A DNA stretch of 64,000 nt from Tulasnella sp. 424 (taxonomy: Eukaryota > Basidiomycota > Agaricomycetes > Cantharellales > Tulasnellaceae). A program made the position numbers and the translations under genes. The DNA is taken from positions 62,001 to 126,000 of the forward strand of contig WSUB01000036.1 of assembly GCA_019633425.1 (NCBI GenBank), in the 5' to 3' direction. Below the pieces are notes generated by a model. It was not told the DNA's origin. It searched no databases and saw only the letters and a list, made by a program, of their open reading frames with translations. This document shows positions 11,473-22,804 of this stretch, piece after piece; positions within the stretch are counted from its first letter, which is position 1; each line of letters starts with the position of its first letter.

Positions 11473-12616
11473 TTACGTAATCGTCCACTCCTCGAGTTCG
11501 AGTTATGTCTCGTCCGTTCTCTCTTATCCTTTTTCCCCATCCCGTGACCACTATACTCATCTCTTTGTCCTTCATTCATTTATATATAAAGGGAGCAAAA
11601 CAGCGGCTTTCCGTTAGGTACAAGTTGAACCCAAAACAAAACGACATGGCCACCATCTCACAGCCCCTCGATCATTCAATTCCCCTTCCTTCGGCCGCGA
11701 AGCAGGTCATTTCACGGTCGTCCAATCAAACCGCCCGGCACGAGTTGTCGCCAACCCGCGCCGCCGTCACCTCTGGTTCGTGCTGGATGACCAAACTCCC
11801 CTGACACGCAGCGAACCCCAGTGCTCGACAGAGGGGGGCTCTTATCCAACATCTACGACCGACTGAACATGAGCTGCTCGTTTTCACACATTGCCGCTTG
11901 TTCTGACCAGGAACATCAATATTACCACTCTCCCCTTGTGCGACTCCGTGTCGTCCGCATCTTAATGTCCTGTTGTATCGTCTCCGTTCTGTTGGTCGGT
12001 TTCCTCCATCCGTTCATTCTCGTACTTTCCTCTTTTATCGTAGGCCCTTGCATGCAAAGAGCTGTACGCCAGTCGATTGCCGCATCGCTAAGGTGCGCCC
12101 CTTTCCTGCCCTCTCGCACCTGTCCTGACTGGTTCCTGTCTATGAAAAAGGTGGCAAGCGTAACCGGACGGCATATCGTCCATGATATCGTGTAAACTGT
12201 CTGCAAGCATGATGAGCCATGGCGTGCACATAACGGTGCATGCTGTGTGGGCGGTTCGGACCTCTGTACCGCGAGGAGTACACACGATTCGGAAGTTGCT
12301 GGCAACGCCTCAGACGGACCCCCCCAACAATAAATCAGGGTCCTTGGAAGCATTACAGGACCATTCTGGACTAATATGTTTCAATCTTACCTCCGTGCGA
12401 GAAGCAGGTCGATCAGGGGGCGGGATTGGAGACTCATTATTCCTGGGGGCGGAAGGCTTTGCAAGACAGGCCGCTTGTCAGTTTAAATACTGGTCAAGCA
12501 ATCGCACCGAGCATCACGTACAACCAGTAGGTCGAGTTCATTCGCATCCCCCTTTAACGTCTGTCACCCCTCACTCAACCCCTACAATTATCTTTCGAAG
12601 CTTGACCACTGTTCAT
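11473..12616 (+). repeat. Upstream unit U, copy 1, leading into psi-P2
   Basis: This block is repeated at about 15,361-16,403 (before P3) and, shortened, at about 17,990-18,360. It contains a strong TATA box (TATATATAAAGGG at 11,581) and an ATGGCC-initiated 52-codon frame at 11,646-11,804. The frame is not preserved in the other copies (frameshift in copy 2, no ATG in copy 3), so it is probably non-coding or a dead first exon. The second half holds the psi-P2 promoter. Confidence 0.6.
12482..12489 (+). promoter_or_regulatory. TTTAAATA core promoter box of psi-P2
   Basis: TTTAAATACTGG lies about 130 bp before the ATG. The same box with matching flanks precedes P3 (16,269), N2 (46,781) and N3 (49,428). 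Confidence 0.6.
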
Positions 12617-13415
12617 ATGGGCGCGCCTAAAGCGTCGACCAAACCTACACTCCACAGGGAGCGCCATCAGCCTCCGGGGCGCACTTCTTTGAATCGTACT
12701 ACACCAGAGTCACCCACGAAGACGACCAGCTCGGATTACACAGGTCAAGTAGAGAAAGTGGGTCCTGTCGACATAGTGATGCAGAGCCTTGTGTATGCGT
12801 GGCCAGTCACGGCGAATGGTGCCTACTACCCGGGACGGGTGAGCACAATGTGGTCGCACCATTACGAGTCAACTAGCTTCTCTAACTAATGGTCTTGGAC
12901 AGGTTGTCGTGGTCGTTCTCAGGACACCTGTAATTGGACCGGATGAACCTAACTCACAAGCGTGGAAGGCAGAGGTCCTAGAGCGCGTCAGGGAGGAAAT
13001 CAATGCTCAGAAAAGAGTCACTGGGTCGGTGGTGAAATGGATTCGTTTTACTGAGAACCGTCACGGTACGGCCCTGTGGGCAGACCTAGAACCGTGGGAA
13101 CCACGCATCCTACCCTAGGATGTAGCATTACCTAGTCTCCCCACTCACTGTTAGCTACAAATAAATGTATGTTTCCTTTCGCTTTTGTATATGCGATTAA
13201 TTACCAAGCTTTTCAGGCTCGTTAGCTGTAGAACTCGACAAATTACCTTTTGGGGCCATTGTGTTTAGAAAACCGGTCCGATGCCTTGCTATCTCAATGA
13301 TTCGCTGAGGATTAATGATTTAGAATTGGTGATTCATCTTTGAAAGTTTTGCTTAGGACTTGCAATGTCCGGGACCATCTGCCTCGGTGTGAATCTGTTT
13401 CTTATTCTGGGAGTT

Positions 13416-14166
13416 GGCTTATTCTAATGAGCGACCCCCCTTCGGAGAAACCCCAGCGACCCCTTCCGATCGGAACGTGTGCTGACTAATTCAGCAGCTC
13501 GGGTGCCGCCTCAGAGGGGAGTTTGCCAAAGGCGTAAGGATCCTCACCCTTCTCGTCACCTCGGACGACGTGAATGAGCCGTCCGTCCCAGGGAGATCCG
13601 AGAGTCGTCGCAGCCCGACTGGCGCTTCGGCTGTCGCTGTCGACGATAGCCACGATCGCGGCGACGGCATGCAGCCGTCAGGTAATAATATATTAAAGAG
13701 CCCTCTTGTTGAATTCATTAGTAATTGATTCTGGGCTCGTTTTAATAAAAAAGGCCAATTTTGTTGTATCAGCCTTGTCTGAGGCGGTCCACGTCGCTAC
13801 GGACGTCTTCCACGTGTTGTTTGTCGGCGCTCAAATACACATGGATATAACAATTAATTAATTATATATACTGGTCTAGTCGTCTACAGACGAACGCTGC
13901 ATGCGGTCGCTGTTGCTGCGATCGTGGCCATCGTCGACAGCGACAGCCGAAGCGCCAGTCGGGCTGCGACGGCTCTCGGATCTCCCTGGGACGGACGGCT
14001 CATTCACGTCGTCCGAGGTGACGAGAAGGGTGAGGATCCTTACGCCTTTGGCAAACTCCCCTCTGAGGCGTCACCTCAGAGCTGCTGAATTAGTCAGCAC
14101 ACGTTCCGATCGGAAGGGGTCGCTAGGGGGGTTTCTCCGAAGGGGGGTCGCTCATTAGAATAAGCC
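13416..14166. mobile_element. Mutator-like foldback MITE
   Basis: Two inverted arms of about 260 bp (13,416-13,675 and 13,896-14,166) are nearly identical as reverse complements. Their outer ends are GGCTTATTCTAATGAG and its inverse. About 220 bp of AT-rich spacer lies between. The element is flanked by a perfect 9-bp direct repeat, CTGGGAGTT (13,407-13,415 and 14,167-14,175). Long terminal inverted repeats plus 9-bp duplications are characteristic of Mutator-like elements. No transposase gene is present. Confidence 0.85.
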
Positions 14167-14422
14167 CTGGGAGTTAGACCTGCTCAATCCCAGAGCATTA
14201 GCCTTGCTTGTAGAATGTGCCTAAGCTAGTTATCGTGTTGAATAATATTGTAGAATAGTTCAGATTATTCTCACCTACATTTTGTACCATTAATAGTAGA
14301 GAGCGTGTGATGCAGCAATTTTCCACAAATGTGACGTGCGAAACATGCTCCACAACCCCACTGTCAGGGACTTTTGCGCAAATTTTCGCATTTCTCCCCT
14401 AGCAAGTACTATAGCTTGGTAC

Positions 14423-14660
14423 AAGCGTTTTTATTTGGAGTGCCAAGTTCAGCGGAGAAGCCTTTGAGCCGGATATTTTCGCCTACGTTCGGAGAAACTC
14501 CACACGCTAAACCCAGAGACAGTGTGATGGGCTATATAATGAGCCTGCAGCAGGTTGCAATGTCCCTGACGAACGAAGCGTCTGACGGACTGGTACCCAA
14601 TTTCACGGGGCATGCTGAGACGTGGAAATGTGCCTGCCATCCGTAATCCGTGGTCCTAGC
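14423..14660 (+). repeat. Direct repeat R1, copy 2
   Basis: Copy of 9239-9472. It sits directly before the surviving 3' exons of psi-P2, so it marks a recombination or insertion joint. Confidence 0.8.
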
Positions 14661-15045
14661 GTTATTGCGTTCTCAAATTAGCGTTTGCTCCTTTGCATTG
14701 GTCGCACTAGGTGAGTCGAGGGTAACTGTCCCGCCTTGGTGCGACCTGAAGACTAAGAAAAGGCTGTAGAGTTAATGACAAGAAAGCAGCCATTCTCTTC
14801 AACCCAACAAGAGCCTGCTGTGATTCAACTGATAAACCAGAGGGCGCCTCCGTTTGGCAAAGACGATGCTGAATTGCGAAATGACCCATGGTGGCCGACC
14901 CCTGAAAGCTGTTTATCAAAAAACCCTGCACGTCGGCCAGGAATGAATGAGTTATTCGCAGAGGTGAGCTCCACGGTTGAGTCATGCATCGAGGGATATT
15001 GCTAACTGAACGCTTATAGCTCAAGGCTACGCCTCTGCCATGGGG

Positions 15046-16403
15046 ATTGTTTGATCAGATTCCTGGTACAAACACCCTCATCACATTTGCTTATGCCCTA
15101 TATCCCCATTTTAGTATTTCCATAAAGCAATGTTGTACGTATGTTTACGTCGATTGGCTCCTAGTGAGACCTTCAAATAAACTCTGATTGAACTCGCCCA
15201 AAACGCCCGTCTGGGCGCTGCTTCTGGACTCGTCTCCCATGATATTTAATTTTAGACCAGATACACAGTAGATTCGAATGGAGAGCGCATGTGGTTCGTT
15301 ACCATGATTGGGGTCACAAACGACGCGAAGGTAAACGAATGGAGGGAAAGGGGCCCCTTACGTAATCGTCCACTCACCTCCCTTTCGAGTTTCCGAATAT
15401 GTCCCCTCCGTTCTCTCCCGTCCTTCTTCCCATTCCGCAACCACAATACTCGTCTCTTTGTCCTTTATCCATTTATATACAAAGGGAGCAAAACGGCGGC
15501 TTTCTGTTAGGTACAAGTCGAACCCAAAACAAAACGACATGGCCACCATCTCACTGCCCCTCGATCATTCAATCCCCCTTCCTTCCGCCGTCACGCAGAT
15601 TATGTCACGGCCGTCCAGACCACAGGACACGAGTTGTCGCCAATCCGTCCCGCCGTCACCTCTGGTCCATGCTGGATGACGAAACTCCCCTGACACGCAG
15701 CGAACCCCAGTGCTCGACAGAGGGGACATCTGCGACCGACCGAACATAAGCTGCTCGTTTTCACACCCTGCCGCCGTGTTCTGAGCAGGAGCATCAATAT
15801 TACCACTCTCCCCTGGTGCGACTCCGAGTCGTCCGCATCTTCGATTGCCGGGTCCGAGCTGAGGTGTATCCTCTGGCATCTGTCCTGCCTGGTTTTCTGT
15901 CTATGACAAGGGCGGCAAGCGCAACAGGACGGCACATCTTACATGCTATCGTGTCATTAAACGGCCTGAAAGCATGATGCGCCATGACGTGTGCATAATG
16001 GTGCTTGCTGTGTGGGCGGTCTGGACCTGTTTACCGCGAGGCGTACGGGCGGCCACACACGATTCGGAAGTTTCTGGCAACGCCTCAGACGGAAACCCCC
16101 CCCCCCCCGGCGGCGGGAGAAACCATTGTCATAACGACTGTCGGAAGCGTCACAGAACCATTCTGGACTAATATGTTTCGGTATTACCTCCGTGCGGGAA
16201 GCAAGTGGATCGAAGGGGATTGGACATTATTCCTTGGGGCGGAAGGCTTTGCAAGACAGGCTTGTCGGTTTAAATACTGGCCAAGCAACCGCACCGAGCA
16301 TCACGTTCAACCGGTAGGTCGAGTTCATTCACTTCCCCCTCTAACGTCTGTTACGGCTCACTCAACCCCTATAATTATCTTTCGAAGCTTGACCACTGTT
16401 CAG
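15046..16403 (+). repeat. psi-P2 3' flank and upstream unit U, copy 2
   Basis: 15,126-15,215 is a worn relic of the racemase 3' end (AATAAACTCTGATTGAAC, AAAACGCCC). From about 15,361 it repeats 11,473 onward, with the same TATA region (TTTATATACAAAGGG at about 15,472). Around 15,346-15,375 it shows the uninterrupted target site of the CACTA-like element. A run of about 14 C occurs near 16,095. Confidence 0.65.
16269..16276 (+). promoter_or_regulatory. TTTAAATA core promoter box of P3
   Basis: TTTAAATACTGGCCAAGCA is shared almost exactly with the upstream regions of psi-P2, N2 and N3. Confidence 0.6.
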
Positions 16404-17665
16404 ATGGGCGTGCCTAAAGGGTCCACCAAGTCTATACTCCTCGGGGAGCGCCATCAGCCTCCGGATCGCACTTCTTCGAATCGTACTCCACCAAGGTCAC
16501 CCACGAAGGCGACCAGCTCGGATTACACAGGTCAAATAGAGAAGGGCGGTCCTGTCGACACGATGCATAGTCTTCTGAAATCGTATCCAGCCAAGGTGAA
16601 TGGTGACACAGACCTGGGACGGGTGAGTACAATGTGGACGCACCACTATGAGTCAACTAGCTTCTCTAACTAATGGTCTTGGACAGGTTACCGTGATCGT
16701 CCTCAGGACCTCCGGAACTGAACTGGATGAACCCAACTCACAAGTGTGGACGACAGCGGTCCGAGACCGCGTCAGGGAGAAAATCAATGCTCGGAGGAGA
16801 GTCACTGGGTCGGTGGTGAAATACATTGGTTTCGCCTATATAGACGGTACTCTGGCCGTCCTGAAGGAGTTCATCGAAAGTACTAGTGCCAAGGAACATC
16901 TGGCAAGAAAATCAATGAGGGAAAAGGAAAAGCGCCAATTGGTAAGCAATTGTGCCCGTGGAACTTGCGGCACCAGCTGAAAGAGCCTCCTGCTAGATCT
17001 TTGGATTCGCCCAGGCGCTCGAGGCGCTTCACTTTCAAGGTCTAGCACATGGAAGTATCGAACCCGTAAGGCTCCGTGCCGAAATATCACTCGTGCATAC
17101 AGTAACTGATACTGATCTAATACTCTGGTACTGATAGCACCACTTCATTGTTGACAGGAAGGGCCGACCAATGATTGACGGATGGTGGTTCAACCGAATG
17201 GTGGAAGAGGAGTTTGAGAAAGTCAGTCCTTCGGAGGATTACTGCGGCTCGGCGAGATACACAGCTCCGGAGGTCCTTGAGAGCAAGAAAACGGATCTGA
17301 AGTCGGATGTTTACTCCTTTGCATTGGTCGCAATCGGTGAGTCGAGGGTAATTGTCTCGCCTTAATGCGACCTGGAGACTAACAAAGGCTCTAGAGTTGA
17401 TGACAGGAAAGCAACCATTCGATTTGATCCGGCAAAACGCCACTGTGATGAAACTGATAACCCAGGGAGCGGCTCCGTTTGGAAAAGATGATGCTGAGCT
17501 TCGAAAGGACCCGTGGTGGCCCACCCTTGAAAAGTGTTTATCTAAAGACCCTGCAGATCGGCCACTAATGAGCAGGGTGTCCATAGATGTGAGACTCGGT
17601 ATTTAACCATGTGTTGAGAGATATTGCTAACGGAACGCTTATAGCTCTCGGCGACGCTGCCATGA
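16404..17665 (+). CDS. P3: P-type pseudokinase
   Basis: Exons 16,404-16,622, 16,687-16,941, 16,997-17,065, 17,138-17,336, 17,395-17,588 and 17,645-17,665 sum to 957 nt (318 aa), all in phase. It starts MGVPKGST, a possible myristoylation motif with Gly2 and Ser at position 7. Its N-terminal region is short (about 73 aa). The pseudokinase part carries VTVIVLRT (lysine lost), HGSIEP for HGD.K., DGWWF for DFG, and retains TAPEVLE, SDVYSFA, PF and the final RP region. It is close to P1 in sequence. Role by inference: a regulatory or scaffold partner of a K kinase. It looks intact. Confidence 0.88.
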
Positions 17666-19230
17666 GGATTACTTTCAGATTCCTGGTACACACATCCCCA
17701 TTCCTTTTCCTCATACTATATCTCCTCATTTTATTATTGCCATCCAGGCAAATTTGCACGTATATTCATCTCGATTGGCTCCTACCGAGCCCTTCTAATA
17801 AACTCTGGTTGAACCCGCCCAAAACGCCCTTCAGGGCGCTGCTTCTGGATCCGTCTCCCATGATATTTCATTTTAGACCGGATATATAATAAGTTTGAAT
17901 GGCGAGCCCTTGTGGTTAATTACTAACTGGGGTCAAGGTAGTTGGGGGCAGAGCAGGTCAGGGTTGGAGAGGCTGACGTGCCAGAGACCCCTAACGTAGT
18001 GCTTTCAGTTTCCGCAAACATGATATATATCTGGCTCCTCCGTTCCCTCTTGTCCTTCTTCTCCATCCCGTGAACACAACACTTACCTCATTGTCTTTCA
18101 TCTATTTCTATACAAAGGGAGCAAAAGGGCGGCTTTCCGTTAGGTACAAGTCGAACCCGAAACAAAACGACTACCATCTGACAGCCCCTCGATCATTCAA
18201 TCCCCCTTCCTTCCGCCTCACGCAGGTCATGTCACGGTCGTCCAATCAAACCGCCCCGCCATCATCTCTGGTTCATGCTGGAGGACCAAACTCCCCTAAC
18301 ACGTAGCGAACCCCAGTGCTCGGCGCAGGGGAACTCTTATCCAATATCTGCGACCGAATCCGCATCACCTCAACTAGGAGCTTCCTAAGGGTGCCACTTG
18401 TTTGACCGATGCCAATGAAATATAACCGACAAGCAACAGCTCTTCGAAGACAAGGTGCTGAAGCCAAAACCTCCTCGGCCCAGGAAGTCCACGCATGGCG
18501 GTAACTTTTCGAAGACACCGACTAGGCCACTCAACCGTCTCCTCCGCTACTCAGCATTTTGGCTTCTAGGACGCCCCTCATGAATAAACCTACTCGCTGT
18601 ATTAGTTGTATGATCCGAGAGTTGGAAGAATCGATTATAGTACTTCAATGTAGACTGTCATGAGGTCGTTTCGGCCCTTGAAGTTTGAACCTATGCAACT
18701 TGCCCTTCTCTTGGCTACAGACGGCGACCACCATTCCTACTCGACCTTTGATTATATCGTAGAAAGGGTTTGAGCAGGGGTTATATTTATGTTCCAGCCT
18801 TAAATCATGCTCGGTTTTAGGGTGAGAACAACCATCTAACCTAATGCGGCTATCGCACCTAAAGCCGCGAAGGCAGGTTCATATGGAGGCTCCACCTCAA
18901 ACGAGGCCTATTTTTCTCACAGATCTTCTTCTCAGAAATTCTATCTAAAGTCAAAATCCAAGCCCTCCACGTGGTTGAAGGCCGGCAGATGCATTCCACC
19001 CCTCAGCCTGCATCGTTTTCACGAGGCGTCAGGCCGTCAGAGACTCAACGACACCGCAACCGGCCGTTATTTAACCTATCAAGCCGTCTCTACGTTACTT
19101 GAGTTGGGTTTTTGTTCTTATAATCGTTCTAAGCAGAATTAGTCCATTGCAGGCCTACAACGTCACTCCAACTGAACCCTTCGGTGTCTGACATCCCGCA
19201 CTGGTCCTAGCTCGTCGGGTTGAACATCCT
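17666..19230 (+). other. P3 3' flank, unit U copy 3 fragment, K3 upstream region
   Basis: 17,755-17,840 is a racemase 3'-end relic (AATAAACTCTGGTTGAAC). About 17,990-18,360 is a third, shortened copy of unit U, without the ATG at the 52-codon frame. 18,700-19,230 matches the region before K5 (30,950-31,450). No gene is supported. Confidence 0.55.
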
Positions 19231-21510
19231 ATGGGCGCTCTTTACTCCAAATCGCGTAGAATCGCCGCTCATCCCACGCAGCCGCCCGGTCAATCGGACA
19301 GGCCTGGACAGCGCGCTTCGCACAACCCTGAGCCGATCCCTGCCAGTCCAAATCCTAACATTTCCACTCCCTCCCCACTATCTCCAAGGAAGAAGGGACC
19401 GACTTCTGCATCAAGATCTGATACCTTGGGAGAGACAGAAAGATCGAACCGTAGGCCCAAACTCCTCAACTTCCCCTGGGTTAACTCAAAGCACTCTGGA
19501 AGCACAGGTGGACATCCTCCCCAAGCACGAACACCGCGCCCTTCTCTCAGTGATCCCTACCGGGATGCCCAAACCAATGGCCTCGAGGAGGGTACACCGG
19601 ACGTAACAAGTGATCGCGCAGATGTTCAGAAGCCCAGGTCTGCGGGGCGCGGAGCATCAAGAGCGAGCAGGGGCGTCCGACAAATGCCCCAGCTTGAGGT
19701 CGACAAGGTCAAGGCAGCAGAAGATCGCCCAACGCGTTCACCTCAGGCCACGGATGTTTCATTCCCTCGAGAGTCTCGGCTAAGAAATCATCACAGTAAA
19801 GGCCGTCTCGCGACCCCCCTGGTGGATCGTTCTGAAACTGCGTGTATGTCCCTTCATCGTGCTCAGATTATCTTGCACTGACGTTATCCATAGCTGCCCA
19901 AACCACAGAACCTCCTCCAGATGTTATATCCCCCTCTTCTCAGATCGCATATCCTGATACAGACAATATTCAGTGCGTACCGTTTACAGCAGCGATTTGG
20001 CAGCCAGTGACACGTCTAGAAGCAGACCGCTTGATACGCCACCTGAACCACCGCTCTGTCCTTTCATCTCCCAACGCCAACGAAGCGTCTTCAAGAGAAT
20101 TGATTGCATACCGACAGGTTATCCTCACTTGAAGAATAGTGACCGCGCATCGCTAAAACCATCTGCGTCGATAAGCGTACCGGATCTCAGGGCGTCAATA
20201 CCTCCACAACCAACTGAGCTGGACCAGGAATCCCCCCGTTCCTCAAAGGGTCCCATACGGTTTCTTCGGCCTTGCTACTCGCTCAGCGAGCTTCAGGATG
20301 GCATCTCGCTCAGCGAACTTCGGGATGGCTTGTTGTCGACTAATGGCAAGCCGTCCGCCAAGGTCGAGGCTTTAGACTGCACCAACCGACTCTCCGAGAG
20401 AACAGAGATTAAGGGTATTGGGGCGTACAGCGATGTCTCACAGGCAACATTGGACAACCGTCTAGCAGTAGGTGCATTCCTATCTTGAAGAGGAGTCACT
20501 TCTGACTTGCTGGCTTGGTCAGGTTGCTGTCAAGGCATTGCGAGCTACAGGCATCGAGGGTACCGATGAAATCAGAATGAGGAAGCGGCTTGGAAGGGAA
20601 ATTCACGTCTGGGCTGCGCTTCGTCACCCTAATATCCTTGAATTTCTTGGTTTTGCCTTTGAGGGTGGAAGGCCTTGTTTGATCAGTCCTTGGTGCGAAC
20701 ACGGCACGTTGTCTGGCTACCTGAAGAGGTACCGCGGTGCTGATCGTGGGTCATTAGTAAGCAAAGATAGAATTTCGGCGATGCTACCCGCTTACAGAGT
20801 TCCCTTTTAGGTATGCCAAATTGCTGAAGGCCTCAAATACCTCCACCTCCAGAGCCCACCGGTCGTTCACGGCGACTTGAAGACGGTGAGTCGAGGTAGG
20901 CAAACCGAGTGGCGGATGACTGAAAATACGGTCCAGGCCAATGTTTTGATTACCGAAGACCACATCGCCAAGATATGCGACTTCGGCGTCTCAAGACACC
21001 TCGGGGAAGGCAGGACAGGTTTCACTACCGATGGCATCGTCTCGGCCACCCTCCGATACAGTGCACCTGAAACACTCCAGGAGGGTGGGCATCACACGTT
21101 ACAATCAGATGTCTACTCTTTTGCTTGCGTCGCTCTCGGTAGGCGTAGATGTTCCTCTTCATTCCTCAGTCGCTTCCGCTAACAGGACCCTCCAGAGACA
21201 TTGTCAAGTAAATGCCCTTTTTGGAAGCTTTCAAAGCCAGCGGCAATAATCAGGAAGGTAGCCTTTGAGAAGGAAATCCCTTCGCCAGGTGACCATCGAA
21301 AGCTAAAAGACGATCGGCTGTGGGAGTTGCTACGGCGATGTTGGAGCTATGAACCATCAGACCGGCCCAAGATGTTCGACGTCTGTCGCAAGGTCCGCCC
21401 TATTGTTAGATTTCATCGGATTGCGCCCTTTCTGATGACTTGCGGCTTTCCGATAGCTCGCCACAGAAGGATACAGACCCTCCCACCCCCCCCCATCGGG
21501 CTCAGTCTGA
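19231..21510 (+). CDS. K3: K-type protein kinase
   Basis: Eight exons (19,231-19,843; 19,894-19,972; 20,008-20,467; 20,523-20,756; 20,811-20,885; 20,937-21,138; 21,196-21,392; 21,457-21,510) sum to 1,914 nt, 637 aa. The in-phase join depends on the 35-nt intron 19,973-20,007. It starts MGALYSKSR, a good N-myristoylation context (Gly2, Ser6). Residues 1-370 are Ser/Pro/Arg-rich and probably disordered. The kinase domain follows: GIGAYSDV, VAVKAL, HGDLKT-AN, ICDFG, SAPE, SDVYSFA, final RP. Non-RD (HGD), with catalytic Asp, Asn and DFG Asp present. Gly-loop variant GIGAYS and QATLDN instead of QAKL are mild departures. The last intron starts GTCCGC, a weak donor conserved in K3-K6. Confidence 0.87.
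19973..20007 (+). other. 35-nt mini-intron (K3)
   Basis: GTGCGT...CCAG, 35 nt. Needed to bring exon 2 (ending PDTDNI) into the frame of exon 3. Confidence 0.65.
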
Positions 21511-22258
21511 ATCAGCATGACGGCGTGGAATCGTACGATATTGCTGGATGTCAGCTTCCACCTACATTAGATTCAATGGAACTTAAGCAGCGTATCCAGA
21601 TACGAGCCTCTGAACCCTCGGAGGGTATGAAAGTGATCGAGGTATGCGGCTTAGGTTGGCGGCACTGTAGTCCAATCACTAGCAAGGCTCTTGTTTTATG
21701 TCATATCGAGGGAGATCGTATAAGTAATTTGTAGCTATAGAAACCGATGAAGCAGGGAAAATAGGGCCTCAAGTCTTCCATGGAACTCGCGGCACGAGGG
21801 AGAGCGGTCGTGTTTCGGCCCCACTGGGCAGAACACGCCGGTGGCTTATGAGAAAGAACAGGCTGTATTCGGGTTCCTTCCAAAGTCAGTGTTTTCTGCT
21901 AAAGTAGGTCAAAATCGGCTTGATTTCCGCTGAGAGAACTACGTGTGTTTTCCGAACTTACTAGTAAGATGCCGATGATCATTCACACACATCAGCCCCA
22001 TATTCAGTTTCCGAACGTTGCGGCAAGTACTCCCCTTGTGCGGCGGGGTCTCTGGACTTGGTGGGCTTAGCGTTGAGTAAAACGCCCAAGTTCGGACAAC
22101 TACCCGATTGGAGTTATCGATGAAGACGCTCAGCTTTTTTACACTACGAGATAGGCTCAGACATACGTTTTTTTCGTGACGAGCGTCAGGAAAACCTCAG
22201 CACTGTTTGTCCCTGGTTGTCCCGAGACATTCCGAATTCGTCCTGAACCCCCCTCACA

Positions 22259-22543
22259 GGGAGTATCCGAGCTTTTCCGCTTGCGAAAACAGTAATATGG
22301 TGCATTTTTCGCCAATCTTTCAATCGGTGAAAGGAGTGACGGATATGGGATGCGGTTTTCGCCTCGTCGAAAACGGGTGGCGAAAAACGAGTTTTGCGCC
22401 ATTTCCGCGTTTCACCTGTCGCACCGTTTCCGCCATAGCGAAAACCTTGTTTCATTTTTTGCCACCTTTTTGAAAAATTAAACACAGAGTGAAATTTGTC
22501 ATAATATCAGCATTTCCGCCAGCGAAAATTGTGACATGCTCCC
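22259..22543. mobile_element. Possible small MITE in the K4 promoter
   Basis: The P4 and P5 promoters run from the GTCCCTGGTTGTC block to CTACGCCACGAGG within about 50 bp. Here about 285 bp are inserted. The insert starts GGGAGTAT and ends ATGCTCCC, short imperfect inverted ends. It is full of TTTTCGC/GCGAAAA dyads. No clear target duplication was found. Confidence 0.4.
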
Positions 22544-22712
22544 GGTGCCTACGCCACGAGGCAGTCGCACAAAAAGAGAGTTAAAAACGACTCCTACGTC
22601 TGGAATGCCTACTAACCTTGAGTCTGGTCCTCCCTGTGACCTGGAACTTCGTTCGTCGACTACACGCCGTCACGACAGGCCGCCGCTGCGTGCCGCGCTC
22701 GCTCTGGGTCTG

Positions 22713-22718
22713 ATATAC
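22713..22718 (+). promoter_or_regulatory. TATA box of K4
   Basis: GATATACCGCCAACATACCC lies about 90 bp before the ATG. Matching boxes precede P4 (26,128), P5 (35,457) and P6 (41,192). Confidence 0.55.
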
Positions 22719-22804
22719 CGCCAACATACCCCCGAGGCCATTCAATCAGAACAATCTCGTCACTTTCAAGCTCCTATACATCCAATTCTTAATTCTCATT
22801 CAAG

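Larger units (their letters stand above)
12617..15045 (+). pseudogene. psi-P2: P-type pseudokinase gene split by inserted DNA
   Basis: The 5' part is intact: exon 12,617-12,838 starting MGAPKAST, then the exon from 12,903 with VVVVVLRT (lysine lost). About 13,070 the sequence departs from P1 and P3, and a stop follows (13,116-13,118). The 3' part reappears at about 14,683: the end of the FALVAL exon, exon 14,769-14,963, and last exon from 15,020, where the family stop TGA has become TGG. The middle exons (HGSIEP, the DGWWF region and APE) are missing. The 1.6 kb between holds an unknown segment, a foldback transposon and direct repeat R1 copy 2. The gene is dead; a truncated protein of about 146 aa from the 5' part remains possible. 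Confidence 0.8.
21511..22804 (+). other. K3 3' flank and P-type promoter in front of K4
   Basis: 21,511-22,200 matches the 3' flanks of K4 (25,150-25,900) and K5 (33,760-35,230). From about 22,540 it matches the promoters of P4 and P5 (CTACGCCACGAGGCAGTCGC, then the ATATACCGCC box). No gene is supported. Confidence 0.6.

Noticed and set aside
11646..11804. 52-codon ATG frame behind a strong TATA box, as a protein gene
   Set aside because: The frame is broken in copy 2 and lacks its ATG in copy 3, so it is not conserved as protein.
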